DNA from: Clusia tigrina
Taxonomy: Eukaryota; Arthropoda; Insecta; Diptera; Clusiidae
NCBI GenBank assembly: GCA_920105625.2
Contig: CAKKTE020000559.1
Coordinates: forward strand, 744,001-808,000
Reading direction: 5' to 3'
DNA: 64,000 nt
How positions within the stretch are numbered: the first letter of the stretch is position 1; each line of letters begins with the position of its first letter. The notes beneath the pieces are model-generated. The model saw only the letters and a list, made by a program, of their open reading frames with translations. It was not told the DNA's origin and did not search any database. This document shows positions 25,218 to 37,960 of this stretch, one piece after another. Both the position numbers and the translations under genes were made by a program.

Positions 25218-28200
25218 TTTGAGTTGGGACTCAAGGGTAGCTTAGCTTTGAGCGATAGCTTAAATTGACAAGAGGCTAGAGTACTTTATTGTTACAAAAT
25301 TTCAAGGTTTTATGACGCTCCGGTAAAAAGTTACAAGCATTTGTAGGTTGCAAACTTTGATAGGCGTAGGACGTACCGTATAGTAGTTAGGGCCATTTGA
25401 AGTTTTATCAGTGTTTGATTTGGGACTCAAGGGTAGCATAGCTTTGAGCGATAGCTTAAATTGACAAGAGGCTCGAGTACTTTATTGTTACAAAATTTCA
25501 AGATTTTATGACGCTCCAGTAAAAAGTTACAAGCATTTGTAGGTTGCAAACTTTGATAGGTGTAGGACGTACCGTAGAGAAGTTAGGGCCATTTGAAGTT
25601 TTATCGGTGTTTGATTTGGGACTCAAGGGTAGTATAGCTTTGAGCGATAGCTTAAATTGACAAGAGGCTCGAGTACTTTATTGTTACAAAATTTCAAGGT
25701 TATATGACGCTCCAGTAAAAAGTTACAAGCATTTGTATGTTGCAAACTTTGATAGGTGTAGGACGTACCGTATAGAAGTTAAGGCCATTTGAAGTTTTAT
25801 CAGTCCTTGATTTGAGACTCAAGGGCAGCATAGCTTTGAGCTATAGCTTAAATTGACAAGAGACTCTAGTACTCTATTGTTACAAAATTTCAAGGTTTTA
25901 TGACGCTCCAGTAAAACCTTACAAGCATTTGTATGTTTGCAAACGTTGATAGGTGTAGGACGTACCGTATAGAAGTTACGGCCAGTTTTATCAGTGTTTG
26001 ATTTGGGACTCAAGGGTAGCATAGCTTTGAGCGATAGGTTAAATTGACAAGAGGCTCGAGGTCTTTATTGTTACAAAATTTCAAGATTTTGTAACGCTCC
26101 AGTAAAAAGTTACAAGCATTTGTATGTTGCCAACTTTGATAGGTGTAGGACGTACCGTATTGAAGTTAGGGCCATTTGAAGTTTTATAAGTGTTTGATTT
26201 GGGACTCAAGGTTAGCATAGCTTTGAGCGATAGCTTAAATTGACAAGAGGCTCGAGTACTGTATTGTTACAAAATTTCAAGGTTTTATGACGCTCCAGTA
26301 AAAAGTTACAAGCATTTGTGTGTTACATACTTTGATAGGTGTAGGACGTAAATTATAGAAGTTAGGGCCATTTGAAGTTTTATCAGTGTTTGATTTGGGA
26401 CTCAAGGGTAGCATAGCTTTGAGCGATAGCTTAAATTGGCAAGAGGCTCGAGTACTTTATTATTACAAAATTTCAGGGTTTTATGACGCTCCAGTAAAAA
26501 AATACAAGCATTTGTATGTTGCAAACTTTGATAGGTGTAGGACGTACCGTATAGAAGTTAGGGCCATTTGAAGTTTTATCATTGTTTGATTTGGGACCCA
26601 AGGGTAGCATAGCTTTGAGCGACAGCTTAAATTGACAAGTGGCTCGAGGTCTTTATTGTTACAAAATTTCAAGGTTTTATGACGCTCCAGTAAAAAGTTA
26701 CAAGCATTTGTATGCTACATACTTTGATAGGTGTAGGACGTACCGTATAGAAGTTAGGGCCATTTGAAGTTTTATCATTGTTTGATTTGGGACTCAAGGG
26801 TAGCATAGCTTTGAGCGATAGCTTAAATTGGCAAGAGGCTCGAGTACTTTATTGTTACAAAATTTCAAGGATTTATGACGCTCCAATAAAAAGTTACAAG
26901 CATTTGTATGTTGCAAACTTTGATAGGTTTAGGACGTACCGTATAGATGTTAGGGCCACTTGAAGTTTAATCAGTGTTTGATTTGGGACTCAAGGGTAGC
27001 ATAGCTTTGAGCGATAGCTTAAATTGACGAGAGGCTCGAGTACTTTATTGTTACAAAATTTCAAGATTTTATGACGCTCCAGTAAAAAGTTACTAGCATT
27101 TGTATGTTGCAAATTTGATAGGTGTAGGACGTACCGTATAGAAGTTAGGGCCATTTGAAATTTTAGCAGTGTTTGATTTGGGACTCAAGAGTAGCATAGC
27201 TTTGTGCGATAGCTTAAATTGACAAGAGGCTCGAGTACTATATTGTTACAAAATTTCAAGGTTTTATGACGCTCGAGTAAAAAGTTACAAGCATTTGTAT
27301 GTTGCAAACTTTGATAGGTATAGGACGTGCCGTATAGAAGCTACGGCCATTTGAAGTTTTATCAGTGTTTGATTTTGGACTCAAGGGTAGCATAGCTTTG
27401 AGCAATAGCTTAAATTGACAAGAGGCTCGAGTACTGTATTGGTACAAAATTTCAAGGTATTATGACGCTCCAGTAAAAAGTTACAAGCATTTGTATGTTA
27501 CATACTTTGATAGGTGTAGGACGTACCTTATAGAAGTTAGGGCCATTTGAAGTTTTATCAGTGTTTGATTTGGGACTCAAGGGTAGCATAGCTTTGAGCG
27601 ATAGCTTAAATTGGCAAGAGGCTCGAGTACTTTATTGTTACAAAATTTCAAGGTTTTATGATGCTCCAGTAAAAAAATACAAGCATTTGTATGTTGCAAA
27701 CTTTGATAGGTGTAGGACGTACCGTATAGAAGTTAGGGCCATTTGAAGTTTTATCATTGTTTGATTTGGGACCCAAGGGTAGCATAGCTTTGAGCGACAG
27801 CTTAAATTGACAAGAGGCTCGAGGTCTTCATTGTTACAAAATTTCAAGGTTTTATGACGCTCCAGTAAAAAGTTACAAGCATTTGTTTGTTGCCAACTTT
27901 GATAGGTGTAGGACGTACAGTATAGAAGTAAGGGCCATTTGAAGTTTTATAAGTGTTTGATTTGGGAATCAAGGTTAGCATAGCTTTGAGCCATAGCTTA
28001 AATTGACAAGAGGCTCGAGTACTTTATTGTTAGAAAATTTCAATGTTTTATGATGCTCCAGTAAAAAGTTACAAGCATTTGTATGCTACATACTTTGATA
28101 GGTGTAGGACGTACCGTATAGAACTTAGGGCCACTTGAAGTTTTATCATTGTTCGATTTGGGACTCAAGGGTAGCATAGCTTTGAGCGATAGGTTAAATT

Positions 28201-28543
28201 GACAAGAGGCTCGAGGTCTTTATTGTTACAAAATTTCAAGGTTTTATAACGCTCCAGTAAAAAGTTACAAGCATTTGTATGTTGCAAACTTTGATAGATG
28301 CAGGACGTACCGTATAGAAGTTAGGGCCATTTGAAATTTTATCAGTGTTTGATTTGGGACTCAAGGGTATCATAGCTTTGAGCGATAGTTTAAATTGATA
28401 AGTGGCTCGAGTACTTTATTGTTACAAAATTTCAAGGTTTTATGACGCTCCAGTAAAAAGTTACAAGCATTTGTATGTTACATACTTTGATAGGTGTAGG
28501 ACGTACCGTATAGAAGTTAGGGCCATTTGAAGTTTTATCAGTG

Positions 28544-28709
28544 TTTGATTTGGGACTCAAGGGTAGCAAAGCTTTGAGCGATAGCTTAAATTGACAAGAG
28601 GCTCGAGTACTTTATTGTTACAAAATTTCAATGTTTTTGTATGTTGCAAACTTTGATAGCTGTAGGACGTACCGTACAGAAGTTAGGGCCATTTGAAATT
28701 TTATCAGTG
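28544..28709 (+). repeat. 166-bp truncated monomer (block B)
   Basis: Copy of the block A truncated monomer at offset 7,729, with the same breakpoint and linked variants. Confidence 0.9.
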
Positions 28710-30821
28710 TTTGATTTGGGACTCAAGCGTAGCATAGCTTTGAGCGATAGCTTAAATTGACAAGAGGCTCGAGTCCTTTTTTGTTACAAAATTTCAAGGT
28801 TTTATGACGCTCCAGTAAAAAGTTACAAGCATTTGTATGTTGCCAACTTTGATAGATGTAGGACGTACCGTATAGAAGTTAGGGCCATTTGAAGTTTTAT
28901 CATTGTTCGATTTGGGACTCAAGGGTAGCATAGCTTTGAGCGATAGGTTAAATTGACAAGAGGCTCGAGGTCTTTATTGTTACAAAATTTCAAGGCTTTA
29001 TAACGCTCCAGTAAAAAGTTACAAGCATTTGTATGTTGCAAACTTTGATATGTGTAGGATGCACCGTATAGAAGTTAGGGCCATTTGAAATTTTATCAGT
29101 GTTTGATTTGGGACTCAAGGGTAGCATAGCCTTGATCGATAGCTTAAATTGACAAGAGGCTCGAGTACTTTATTGTTACAAAATTTCAAGGTTTTATGAC
29201 GCTCCAATAAAAAGTTACAAGCATTTGTATGTTGCAAACTTTGATAGGTTTAGGATGTACCGTATAGAAGTTTGGGCCATTTGAAGTTTTATCATTGTTC
29301 GATTTGGGACTCAAGGGTAGCATAGATTTGAGCGATACGTTAAATTGACAAGAGGCTCGAGGTCTTTATTGTTACAAAATTTCAAGGTTTTATAACGCTC
29401 CAGTAAAAAGTTACAAGCATTTGTATGTTGCAAACTTTGATAGCTGTAGGACGTACCGTATAGAAGTTAGGGCCATTTGAAATTTTATCAATGTTTGATT
29501 TGGGACTCAAGCGTAGCATAGCTTTGAGCGATAGCTTAAATTGATAAGAGGCTCGAGTACTTTATTGTTACAAAATTTCAAGGTTTTATGACGCTCCAGT
29601 AAAAAGTTACAAGCATTTGTATGTTGCCAACTTTGATAGGTGTAGGACGTACCGTATAGAAGTTACGGCCATTTGAAGTTTTATAAGTGTTTGATTTGGG
29701 ACTCAAGGTTAGCATAGCTTTGAGCGATACCTTAAATTGAGAAGAGGCTCGAGTACTTTATTGTTACAAAATTTCAAGGTTTTATGACGCTCCAGTAAAA
29801 AGTTACAAGCATTTGTATGTTACATACTTTGATAGGTGTAGGACGTACCGTATAGAAGTGAGGGCCATTTGAAGTTTTATCAGTGTTTGATTTGGGACTC
29901 AAGGGTAGCATAGCTTTGAGCGATAGCTTAAATTGACAAGAGGCTCGAGTACTTTATTGTTACAAAATTTCAAGATTTTGTGACGCTCCAGTAAAAAGTT
30001 ACAAGCATTTGTATGTTGCAAATTTTATAGGTGTGGGACGTACCGTATAGAAGTTAGGGCCATTTGAAATTTTAGCAGTGTTTGATTTGGGACTCAAGGG
30101 TAGCATAGTTTTGTGCGATAGCTTAAATTGACAAGAGGCTCGAGTACTATATTGTTACAAAATTTCAAGGTTTTATGACGCTCGAGTAAAAAGTTACAAG
30201 CATTTATATGTTGCAAACTTTGATAGATGTAGGACGTACCGTATAGAAGTTACGGCCATTTGAAGTTTTATCAGTGTTTGAGTTGGGACTCAAGGGTAGC
30301 ATAGCTTTGAGCGATAGCTTAAATTGAGAAGAGGCTCGAGTACTTTATTGTTACAAAATTTCAAGGTTTTATGACGCTAAAGTAAAAAGTTACAAGCATT
30401 TGTATGTTGCAAACTCTGATAGATGTAGGACGTACCGTATAGAAGTTAGGGCAATTTGAAGTTTTATCATTGTTCGATGTGGGACTCAAGGGTAGCATAG
30501 CTTTGAGCGATAGGTTAAATTGACAAGAGACTCAAGGTCTTTATTGTTACAAAATTTCAAGGTTTTATAACGCTCCAGTAAAAAGTTACAAGCATTTGTA
30601 TGTTACATACTTTGATAGGTGTAGGACGTACCGTATAGAAGTGAGGGCCATTTGAAGTTTTATCAGTGTTTGATTTGGGACTCAAGGGTAGCATAGCTTT
30701 GAGCGATAGCTTAAATTGAGAAGAGGCTCGAGTACTTTATTGTTACAAAATTTCAAGGTTTTATGACGCTCCAGTAAAAAGTTACAAGCATTTGTATGTT
30801 ACATACTTTGATAGGTGTAGG

Positions 30822-31554
30822 ACGTACCGTATAGAAGTTAGGGCCATTTGAAGTTTTATCAGTGTTTGATTTGGGACTCAAGGGTAGCAAAGCTTTGAGC
30901 GATAGCTTAAATTGACAAGAGGCTCGAGTACTTTATTGTTACAAAATTTCAATGTTTTTGTATGTTGCAAACTTTGATAGCTGTAGGACGTACCGTACAG
31001 AAGTTAGGGCCATTTGAAATTTTATCAGTGTTTGATTTGGGACTCAAGCGTAGCATAGCTTTGAGCGATAGCTTAAATTGACAAGAGGCTCGAGTACTTT
31101 TTTGTTACAAAATTTCAAGGTTTTATGACGCTCCAGTAAAAAGTTACAAGCATTTGTATGTTGCCAACTTTGATAGATGTAGGACGTACCGTATAGAAGT
31201 TAGGGCCATTTGAAGTTTTATAAGTGTTTGATTTGGGACTCAAGGTTAGCATAGCTTTGAACGATAGCTTAAATTGACAAGAGGCTCGAGTACTTTATTT
31301 TTACAAAATTTCAAGGTTTTATGACGCTCCAGTAAAAAAATACAAGCATTTGTATGTTGCAAACTTTGATAGGTGTAGGACGTACCGTATAGAAGTTAGG
31401 GCCATTTGAAGTTTTATCATTGTTCGATTTGGGACTCAAGGGTAGCATAGCTTTGAGCGATAGGTTAAATTGACAAGAGGCTCGAGGTCTTTATTGTTAC
31501 AAAATTTCAAGGCTTTATGACGCTCTAATAAAAAGTTACAAGCATTTGTATGTT
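30822..31554. repeat. Junction segment after block B
   Basis: Satellite that copies 28.43-28.90 kb at offset 2,321, including a 166-bp truncated monomer, then mixed monomers. GAACGATAG near 31,260 and CTCTAATAAAAAG near 31,523 mark it. No non-satellite sequence is visible. Confidence 0.72.
30865..31030 (+). repeat. 166-bp truncated monomer (junction after block B)
   Basis: Same 30-bp deletion and linked CGTACAGAAG. It lies 2,321 bp after the block B copy and is followed by GAGTACTTTTTTG instead of GAGTCCTTTTTTG. Confidence 0.9.
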
Positions 31555-34500
31555 GCCAACTTTGATAGGTGTAGTACGTACTGTATAGAAGTTACGGCCA
31601 TTTGAAGTTTTATAAGTGTTTGATTTGGGACTCAAGGTTAGCATAGCTTTGAGCGATACCTTAAATTGAGAAGAGGCTCGAGTACTTTATTGTTACAAAA
31701 TTTCAAGGTTTTATGACGCTCCAGTAAAAAGTTACAAGCATTTGTATGTTACATACTTTGATAGGTGTAGGACGTACCGTATAGAAGTGAGGGCCATTTG
31801 AAGTTTTATCAGTGTTTGATTTGGGACTCAAGGGTAGCATAGCTTTGAGCGATAGCTTAAATTGACAAGAGGCTCGAGTACTTTATTGTTACAAAATTTC
31901 AAGATTTTATGACGCTCCAGTAAAAAGTTACAAGCATTTGTATGTTGCAAATTTTATAGGTGTAGGACGTACCGTATAGAAGTTAGGGCCATTTGAAATT
32001 TTAGCAGTGTTTGATTTGGGACTCAAGGGTAGCATAGTTTTGTGCGATAGCTTAAATTGACAAGAGGCTCGAGTACTATATTGTTACAAAATTTCAAGGT
32101 TTTATGACGCTCGAGTAAAAAGTTACAAGCATTTATATGTTGCAAACTTTGATAGATGTAGGACGTACCGTATAGAAGTTACGGCCATTTGAAGTTTTAT
32201 CAGTGTTTGATTTGGGACTCAAGGGTAGCATAGCTTTGAGCGATAGCTTAAATTGACAAGAGGCTCGAGTACTTTATTGTTACAAAATTTCAAGGTTTTA
32301 TGACGCTAAAGTAAAAAGTTACAAGCATTTGTATGTTGCAAACTCTGATAGATGTAGGACGTACCGTATAGAAGTTAGGGCAATTTGAAGTTTTATCATT
32401 GTTCGATGTGGGACTCAAGGGTAGCATAGCTTTGAGCGATAGGTTAAATTGACAAGAGACTCAAGGTCTTTATTGTTACAAAATTTCAAGGTTTTATAAC
32501 GCTCCAGTAAAAAGTTACAAGCATTTGTATGTTACATACTTTGATAGGTGTAGGACGTACCGTATAGAAGTGAGGGCCATTTGAAGTTTTATCAGTGTTT
32601 GATTTGGGACTCAAGGTTAGCATAGCTTTGAGCGATAGCTTAAATTGAGAAGAGGCTCGAGTACTTTATTGTTACAAAATTTCAAGGTTTTATGACGCTC
32701 CAGTAAAAAGTTACAAGCATTTGTATGTTACATACTTTGATAGGTGTAGGACGTACCGTATAGAAGTTAGGGCCATTTGAAGTTTTATCAGTGTTTGATT
32801 TGGGACTCAAGGGTAGCATAGCTTTGAACGATAGCTTAAATTGACAAGAGGCTCGAGTACTTTATTGTTAAAAAATTTCAAGGTTTTATGACGCTCCAGT
32901 AAAAAAATACAAGCATTTGTATGTTGCAAACTTTGATAGGTGTAGGACGTACCGTATAGAAGTTTGGGCCATTTGAAGTTTTATCATTGTTCGATTTGGG
33001 ACTCAAGGGTAGCATAGATTTGAGCGATAGGTTAAATTGACAAGAGGCTCGAGGTCTTTATTGTTACAAAATTTCAAGGCTTTATAACGCTCCAGTAAAA
33101 AGTTACAAGCATTTGTATGTTGCAAACTTTGATATGTGTAGGATGCACCGTATAGAAGTTAGGGCCATTTGAAATTTTATCAGTGTTTGATTTGGGACTC
33201 AAGGGTAGCATAGCCTTGATCGATAGCTTAAATTGACAAGAGGCTCGAGTACTTTATTGTTACAAAATTTCAAGGTTTTATGACGCTCCAATAAAAAATT
33301 ACAAGCATTTGTATGTTGCAAACTTTGATAGGTTTAGGATGTACCGTATAGAAGTTTGGGCCATTTGAAATTTTATCAATGTTTGATTTGGGACTCAAGC
33401 GTAGCATAGCTTTGAGCGATAGCTTAAATTGATAAGAGGCTCGAGTACTTTATTGTTACAAAATTTCAAGGTTTTATGACGCTCCAGTAAAAAGTTACAA
33501 GCATTTGTATGTTGCCAACTTTGATAGGTGTAGGACGTACCGTATAGAAGTTACGGCCATTTGAAGTTTTATAAGTGTTTGATTTGGGACTCAAGGTTAG
33601 CATAGCTTTGAGCGATACCTTAAATTGAGAAGAGGCTCGAGTACTTTATTGTTACAAAATTTCAAGGTTTTATGACGCTCCAGTAAAAAGTTACAAGCAT
33701 TTGTATGTTACATACTTTGATAGGTGTAGGACGTACCGTATAGAAGTGACGGCCATTTGAAGTTTTATCAGTGTTTGATTTGGGACTCAAGGGTAGCATA
33801 GCTTTGAGCGATAGCTTAAATTGACAAGAGGCTCGAGTACTTTATTGTTACAAAATTTCAAGATTTTGTGACGCTCCAGTAAAAAGTTACAAGCATTTGT
33901 ATGTTGCAAATTTTATAGGTGTAGGACGTACCGTATAGAAGTTAGGGCCATTTGAAGTTTTATCAGTGCTTGATTTGGGACTCAAGGGTAGCATAGCTTT
34001 GACCGATAGCTTAAATTGAGAAGAGGCTCGAGTACTTTATTGTTACAAAATTTCAAGGTTTTATGACGCTAAAGTAAAAAGTTACAAGCATTTGTAAGTT
34101 GCAAACTCTGATAGATGTAGGACGTACCGTATAGAAGTTAGGGCAATTTGAAGTTTTATCATTGTTCGATGTGGGACTCAAGGGTAGCATAGCTTTGAGC
34201 GATAGGTTAAATTGACAAGAGGCTCGAGTACTTTATTGTTACAAAATTTCAAGGTTTTATGACGCTCCAATAAAAAGTTACAAGCATTTGTATGTTGCAA
34301 ACTTTGATAGGTTTAGGATGTACCGTATAGAAGTTTGGGCCATTTGAAGTTTTATAATTGTTCGATTTGGGACTCAAGGGTAGCATAGCTTTGAGCGATA
34401 GGTTAAATTGACAAGAGGCTCGAGGTCTTTCTTGTTACAAAATTTGAAGGTTTTATAACGCTCCAGTAAAAAGTTACAAGCAGTTGTATGTTGCAAACTT

Positions 34501-34880
34501 TGATAGCTGTAGGACGTACCGTATAGAAGTTAGGGCCATTTGAAATTTTATCAGTGTTTGATTTGGGACTCAAGGGTAGCATAGCTTTGAGCGATAGCTT
34601 AAATTGATAAGAGGTTCGAGTACTTTATTGTTACAAAATTTCAAGGTTTTATGACGCTCCAGTAAAAAGTTACAAGCATTTGTATGTTACCAACTTTGAT
34701 AGGTGTAGGACGTACCGTATAGAAGTTAGGGCCATTTGAAGTTTTATAAGTGTTTGATTTGGGACTCAAGGTTAGCATAGCTTTGAGCGATAGCTTAAAT
34801 TGACAAGAGGCTCGAGTACTTTATTGTTACAAAATTTCAAGGTTTTATGACGCTCCAGTAAAAAGTTACAAGCATTTGTA
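31555..34880. repeat. Segment C, duplicated at 37.96-41.45 kb
   Basis: Aligns to 37,961-41,452 in two collinear parts: offset 6,406 up to ~32,820 and 6,572 after it. The change of 166 bp equals one truncated monomer, which is present in the right-hand copy (39,200-39,365) and absent here. The first part also matches block B at offset 1,929 (GCGATACCTTAAATTGAG at 31,652; GCTAAAGTAAAAAG at 32,305). Confidence 0.8.
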
Positions 34881-35895
34881 TGTTGCAAACTTTGATATGT
34901 GTAGGACGTACCGTATAGAAGTTAGGGCCATTTGAAATTTTATCAGTGTTCGATTTGGGACTCAAGGGTAGCATAGCCTTGATCGATAGCTTAAATTGAC
35001 AAGAGGCTCGAGTACTTTATTGTTACAAAATTTCAATGTTTTTGTATGTTGCAAACTTTGATAGCTGTAGGACGTACCGTACAGAAGTTAGGGCCATTTG
35101 AAATTTTATCAGTGTTTGATTTGGGACTCAAGCGTAGCATAGCTTTGAGCGATAGCTTAAATTGACAAGAGGCTCGAGTACTTTTTTGTTACAAAATTTC
35201 AAGGTTTTATGACGCTCCAGTAAAAAGTTACAAGCATTTGTATGTTGCCAACTTTGATAGATGTAGGACGTACCGTATAGAAGTTAGGGCCATTTGAAGT
35301 TTTATAAGTGTTTGATTTGGGACTCAAGGTTAGCATAGCTTTGAACGATAGCTTAAATTGACAAGAGGCTCGAGTACTTTATTTTTACAAAATTTCAAGG
35401 TTTTATGACGCTCCAGTAAAAAAATACAAGCATTTGTATGTTGCAAACTTTGATAGGTGTAGGACGTACCGTATAGAAGTTAGGGCCATTTGAAGTTTTA
35501 TCATTGTTCGATTTGGGACTCAAGGGTAGCATAGCTTTGAGCGATAGGTTAAATTGACAAGAGGCTCGAGGTCTTTCTTGTTACAAAATTTGAAGGTTTT
35601 ATAACGCTCCAGTAAAAAGTTACAAGCAGTTGTATGTTGCAAACTTTGATATGTGTAGGATGCACCGTATAGAAGTTAGGGCCATTTGAAATTTTATCAG
35701 TGTTTGATTTGGGACTCAAGGGTAGCATAGCCTTGATCGATAGCTTAAATTGACAAGAGGCTCGAGTACTTTATTGTTACAAAATTTCAAGGTTTTATGA
35801 CGCTCCAATAAAAAATTACAAGCATTTGTATGTTGCAAACTTTGATAGGTTTAGGATGTACCGTATAGAAGTTTGGGCCATTTGAAATTTTATCA
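34162..35895. repeat. Nine-monomer block, copy 1 (1,734 bp)
   Basis: Nine monomers less 30 bp, because one member (34,949-35,114) is the 166-bp truncated form. The first ~1,408 bp are nearly identical to 35,896-37,303. Markers include GTTCGATGTGGG, TTTTATAATTGTTCG and TCTTTCTTGTTAC with AATTTGAAGG. Confidence 0.8.
34949..35114 (+). repeat. 166-bp truncated monomer (nine-monomer block, copy 1)
   Basis: Same deletion, but the upstream part is TTCGATTTGGG with AGCCTTGATCG instead of AGCAAAGCTTTGAGCG. The deletion has been joined to a different left half, which indicates recombination inside the monomer. Confidence 0.88.
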
Positions 35896-37629
35896 TTGTT
35901 CGATGTGGGACTCAAGGGTAGCATAGCTTTGAGCGATAGGTTAAATTGACAAGAGGCTCGAGTACTTTATTGTTACAAAATTTCAAGGTTTTATGACGCT
36001 CCAATAAAAAGTTACAAGCATTTGTATGTTGCAAACTTTGATAGGTTTAGGATGTACCGTATAGAAGTTTGGGCCATTTGAAGTTTTATAATTGTTCGAT
36101 TTGGGACTCAAGGGTAGCATAGCTTTGAGCGATAGGTTAAATTGACAAGAGGCTCGAGGTCTTTCTTGTTACAAAATTTGAAGGTTTTATAACGCTCCAG
36201 TAAAAAGTTACAAGCAGTTGTATGTTGCAAACTTTGATAGCTGTAGGACGTACCGTATAGAAGTTAGGGCCATTTGAAATTTTATCAGTGTTTGATTTGG
36301 GACTCAAGGGTAGCATAGCTTTGAGCGATAGCTTAAATTGATAAGAGGCTCGAGTACTTTATTGTTACAAAATTTCAAGGTTTTATGACGCTCCAGTAAA
36401 AAGTTACAAGCATTTGTATGTTACCAACTTTGATAGGTGTAGGACGTACCGTATAGAAGTTAGGGCCATTTGAAGTTTTATAAGTGTTTGATTTGGGACT
36501 CAAGGTTAGCATAGCTTTGAGCGATAGCTTAAATTGACAAGAGGCTCGAGTACTTTATTGTTACAAAATTTCAAGGTTTTATGACGCTCCAGTAAAAAGT
36601 TACAAGCATTTGTATGTTGCAAACTTTGATATGTGTAGGACGTACCGTATAGAAGTTAGGGCCATTTGAAATTTTATCAGTGTTCGATTTGGGACTCAAG
36701 GGTAGCATAGCCTTGATCGATAGCTTAAATTGACAAGAGGCTCGAGTACTTTATTGTTACAAAATTTCAATGTTTTTGTATGTTGCAAACTTTGATAGCT
36801 GTAGGACGTACCGTACAGAAGTTAGGGCCATTTGAAATTTTATCAGTGTTTGATTTGGGACTCAAGCGTAGCATAGCTTTGAGCGATAGCTTAAATTGAC
36901 AAGAGGCTCGAGTACTTTTTTGTTACAAAATTTCAAGGTTTTATGACGCTCCAGTAAAAAGTTACAAGCATTTGTATGTTGCCAACTTTGATAGATGTAG
37001 GACGTACCGTATAGAAGTTAGGGCCATTTGAAGTTTTATAAGTGTTTGATTTGGGACTCAAGGTTAGCATAGCTTTGAACGATAGCTTAAATTGACAAGA
37101 GGCTCGAGTACTTTATTTTTACAAAATTTCAAGGTTTTATGACGCTCCAGTAAAAAAATACAAGCATTTGTATGTTGCAAACTTTGATAGGTGTAGGACG
37201 TACCGTATAGAAGTTAGGGCCATTTGAAGTTTTATCATTGTTCGATTTGGGACTCAAGGGTAGCATAGCTTTGAGCGATAGGTTAAATTGACAAGAGGCT
37301 CGAGGTCTTTATTGTTACAAAATTTCAAGGCTTTATAACGCTCCAGTAAAAAGTTACAAGCATTTGTATGTTGCAAACTTTGATATGTGTAGGATGCACC
37401 GTATAGAAGTTAGGGCCATTTGAAATTTTATCAGTGTTTGATTTGGGACTCAAGGGTAGCATAGCCTTGATCGATAGCTTAAATTGACAAGAGGCTCGAG
37501 TACTTTATTGTTACAAAATTTCAAGGTTTTATGACGCTCCAATAAAAAGTTACAAGCATTTGTATGTTGCAAACTTTGATAGGTTTAGGATGTACCGTAT
37601 AGAAGTTTGGGCCATTTGAAGTTTTATCA
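35896..37629. repeat. Nine-monomer block, copy 2 (1,734 bp)
   Basis: Tandem copy of the preceding block. After ~37,304 it switches to a slightly different version (CTTTATTG and AAGGCTTT instead of CTTTCTTG and GAAGGTTTT) that matches block B at offset 8,335. The copy is therefore a join of two sources rather than a clean duplicate. Confidence 0.77.
36683..36848 (+). repeat. 166-bp truncated monomer (nine-monomer block, copy 2)
   Basis: Tandem copy of 34,949-35,114 at offset 1,734, with the same TTCGATTTGGG/AGCCTTGATCG left half. Confidence 0.88.
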
Positions 37630-37960
37630 TTGTTCGATTTGGGACTCAAGGGTAGCATAGATTTGAGCGATACGTTAAATTGACAAGAGGCTCGAGGTCT
37701 TTATTGTTACAAAATTTCAAGGTTTTATAACGCTCCAGTAAAAAGTTACAAGCATTTGTATGTTGCAAACTTTGATAGCTGTAGGACGTACCGTATAGAA
37801 GTTAGGGCCATTTGAAATTTTATCAATGTTTGATTTGGGACTCAAGCGTAGCATAGCTTTGAGCGATAGTTTAAATTGATAAGAGGCTCGAGTACTTTAT
37901 TGTTACAAAATTTCAAGGTTTTATGACGCTCCAGTAAAAAGTTACAAGCATTTGTATGTT
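37630..37960. repeat. Linker satellite collinear with block B
   Basis: Matches 29,295-29,625 at offset 8,335, including the rare AGATTTGAGCGATACG variant at 37,660. It belongs to a ~2.05-kb tract (about 37,305-39,360) copied from, or shared with, 28,970-31,025. Confidence 0.75.

Larger units (their letters stand above)
23093..30821. repeat. 40-monomer block B, second copy of the 7,729-bp duplication
   Basis: Directly adjoins block A with no intervening sequence. Differences from A include TTATTATTAC near 26,458, ATCATTGTTTG near 26,578 and 26,775, GACCC for GACTC near 26,596, TTTGAGCG for TTTGTGCG near 29,918, AGTTTTG for AGCTTTG near 30,108 and AAGGGTAGC for AAGGTTAGC near 30,686. Beyond 30,821 the sequence resembles the start of A for only ~28 more bases, then diverges at 30,850. 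Its right third is the source or sister of several later segments (31.6-32.8, 37.3-39.4 and 61.6-64.0 kb). Confidence 0.92.

Noticed and set aside
15364..30821. The 7.7-kb duplication as a pure assembly error
   Set aside because: Not excluded, but about 13 scattered differences between the copies and later partial copies that extend across the right edge of block B argue that both copies are real.
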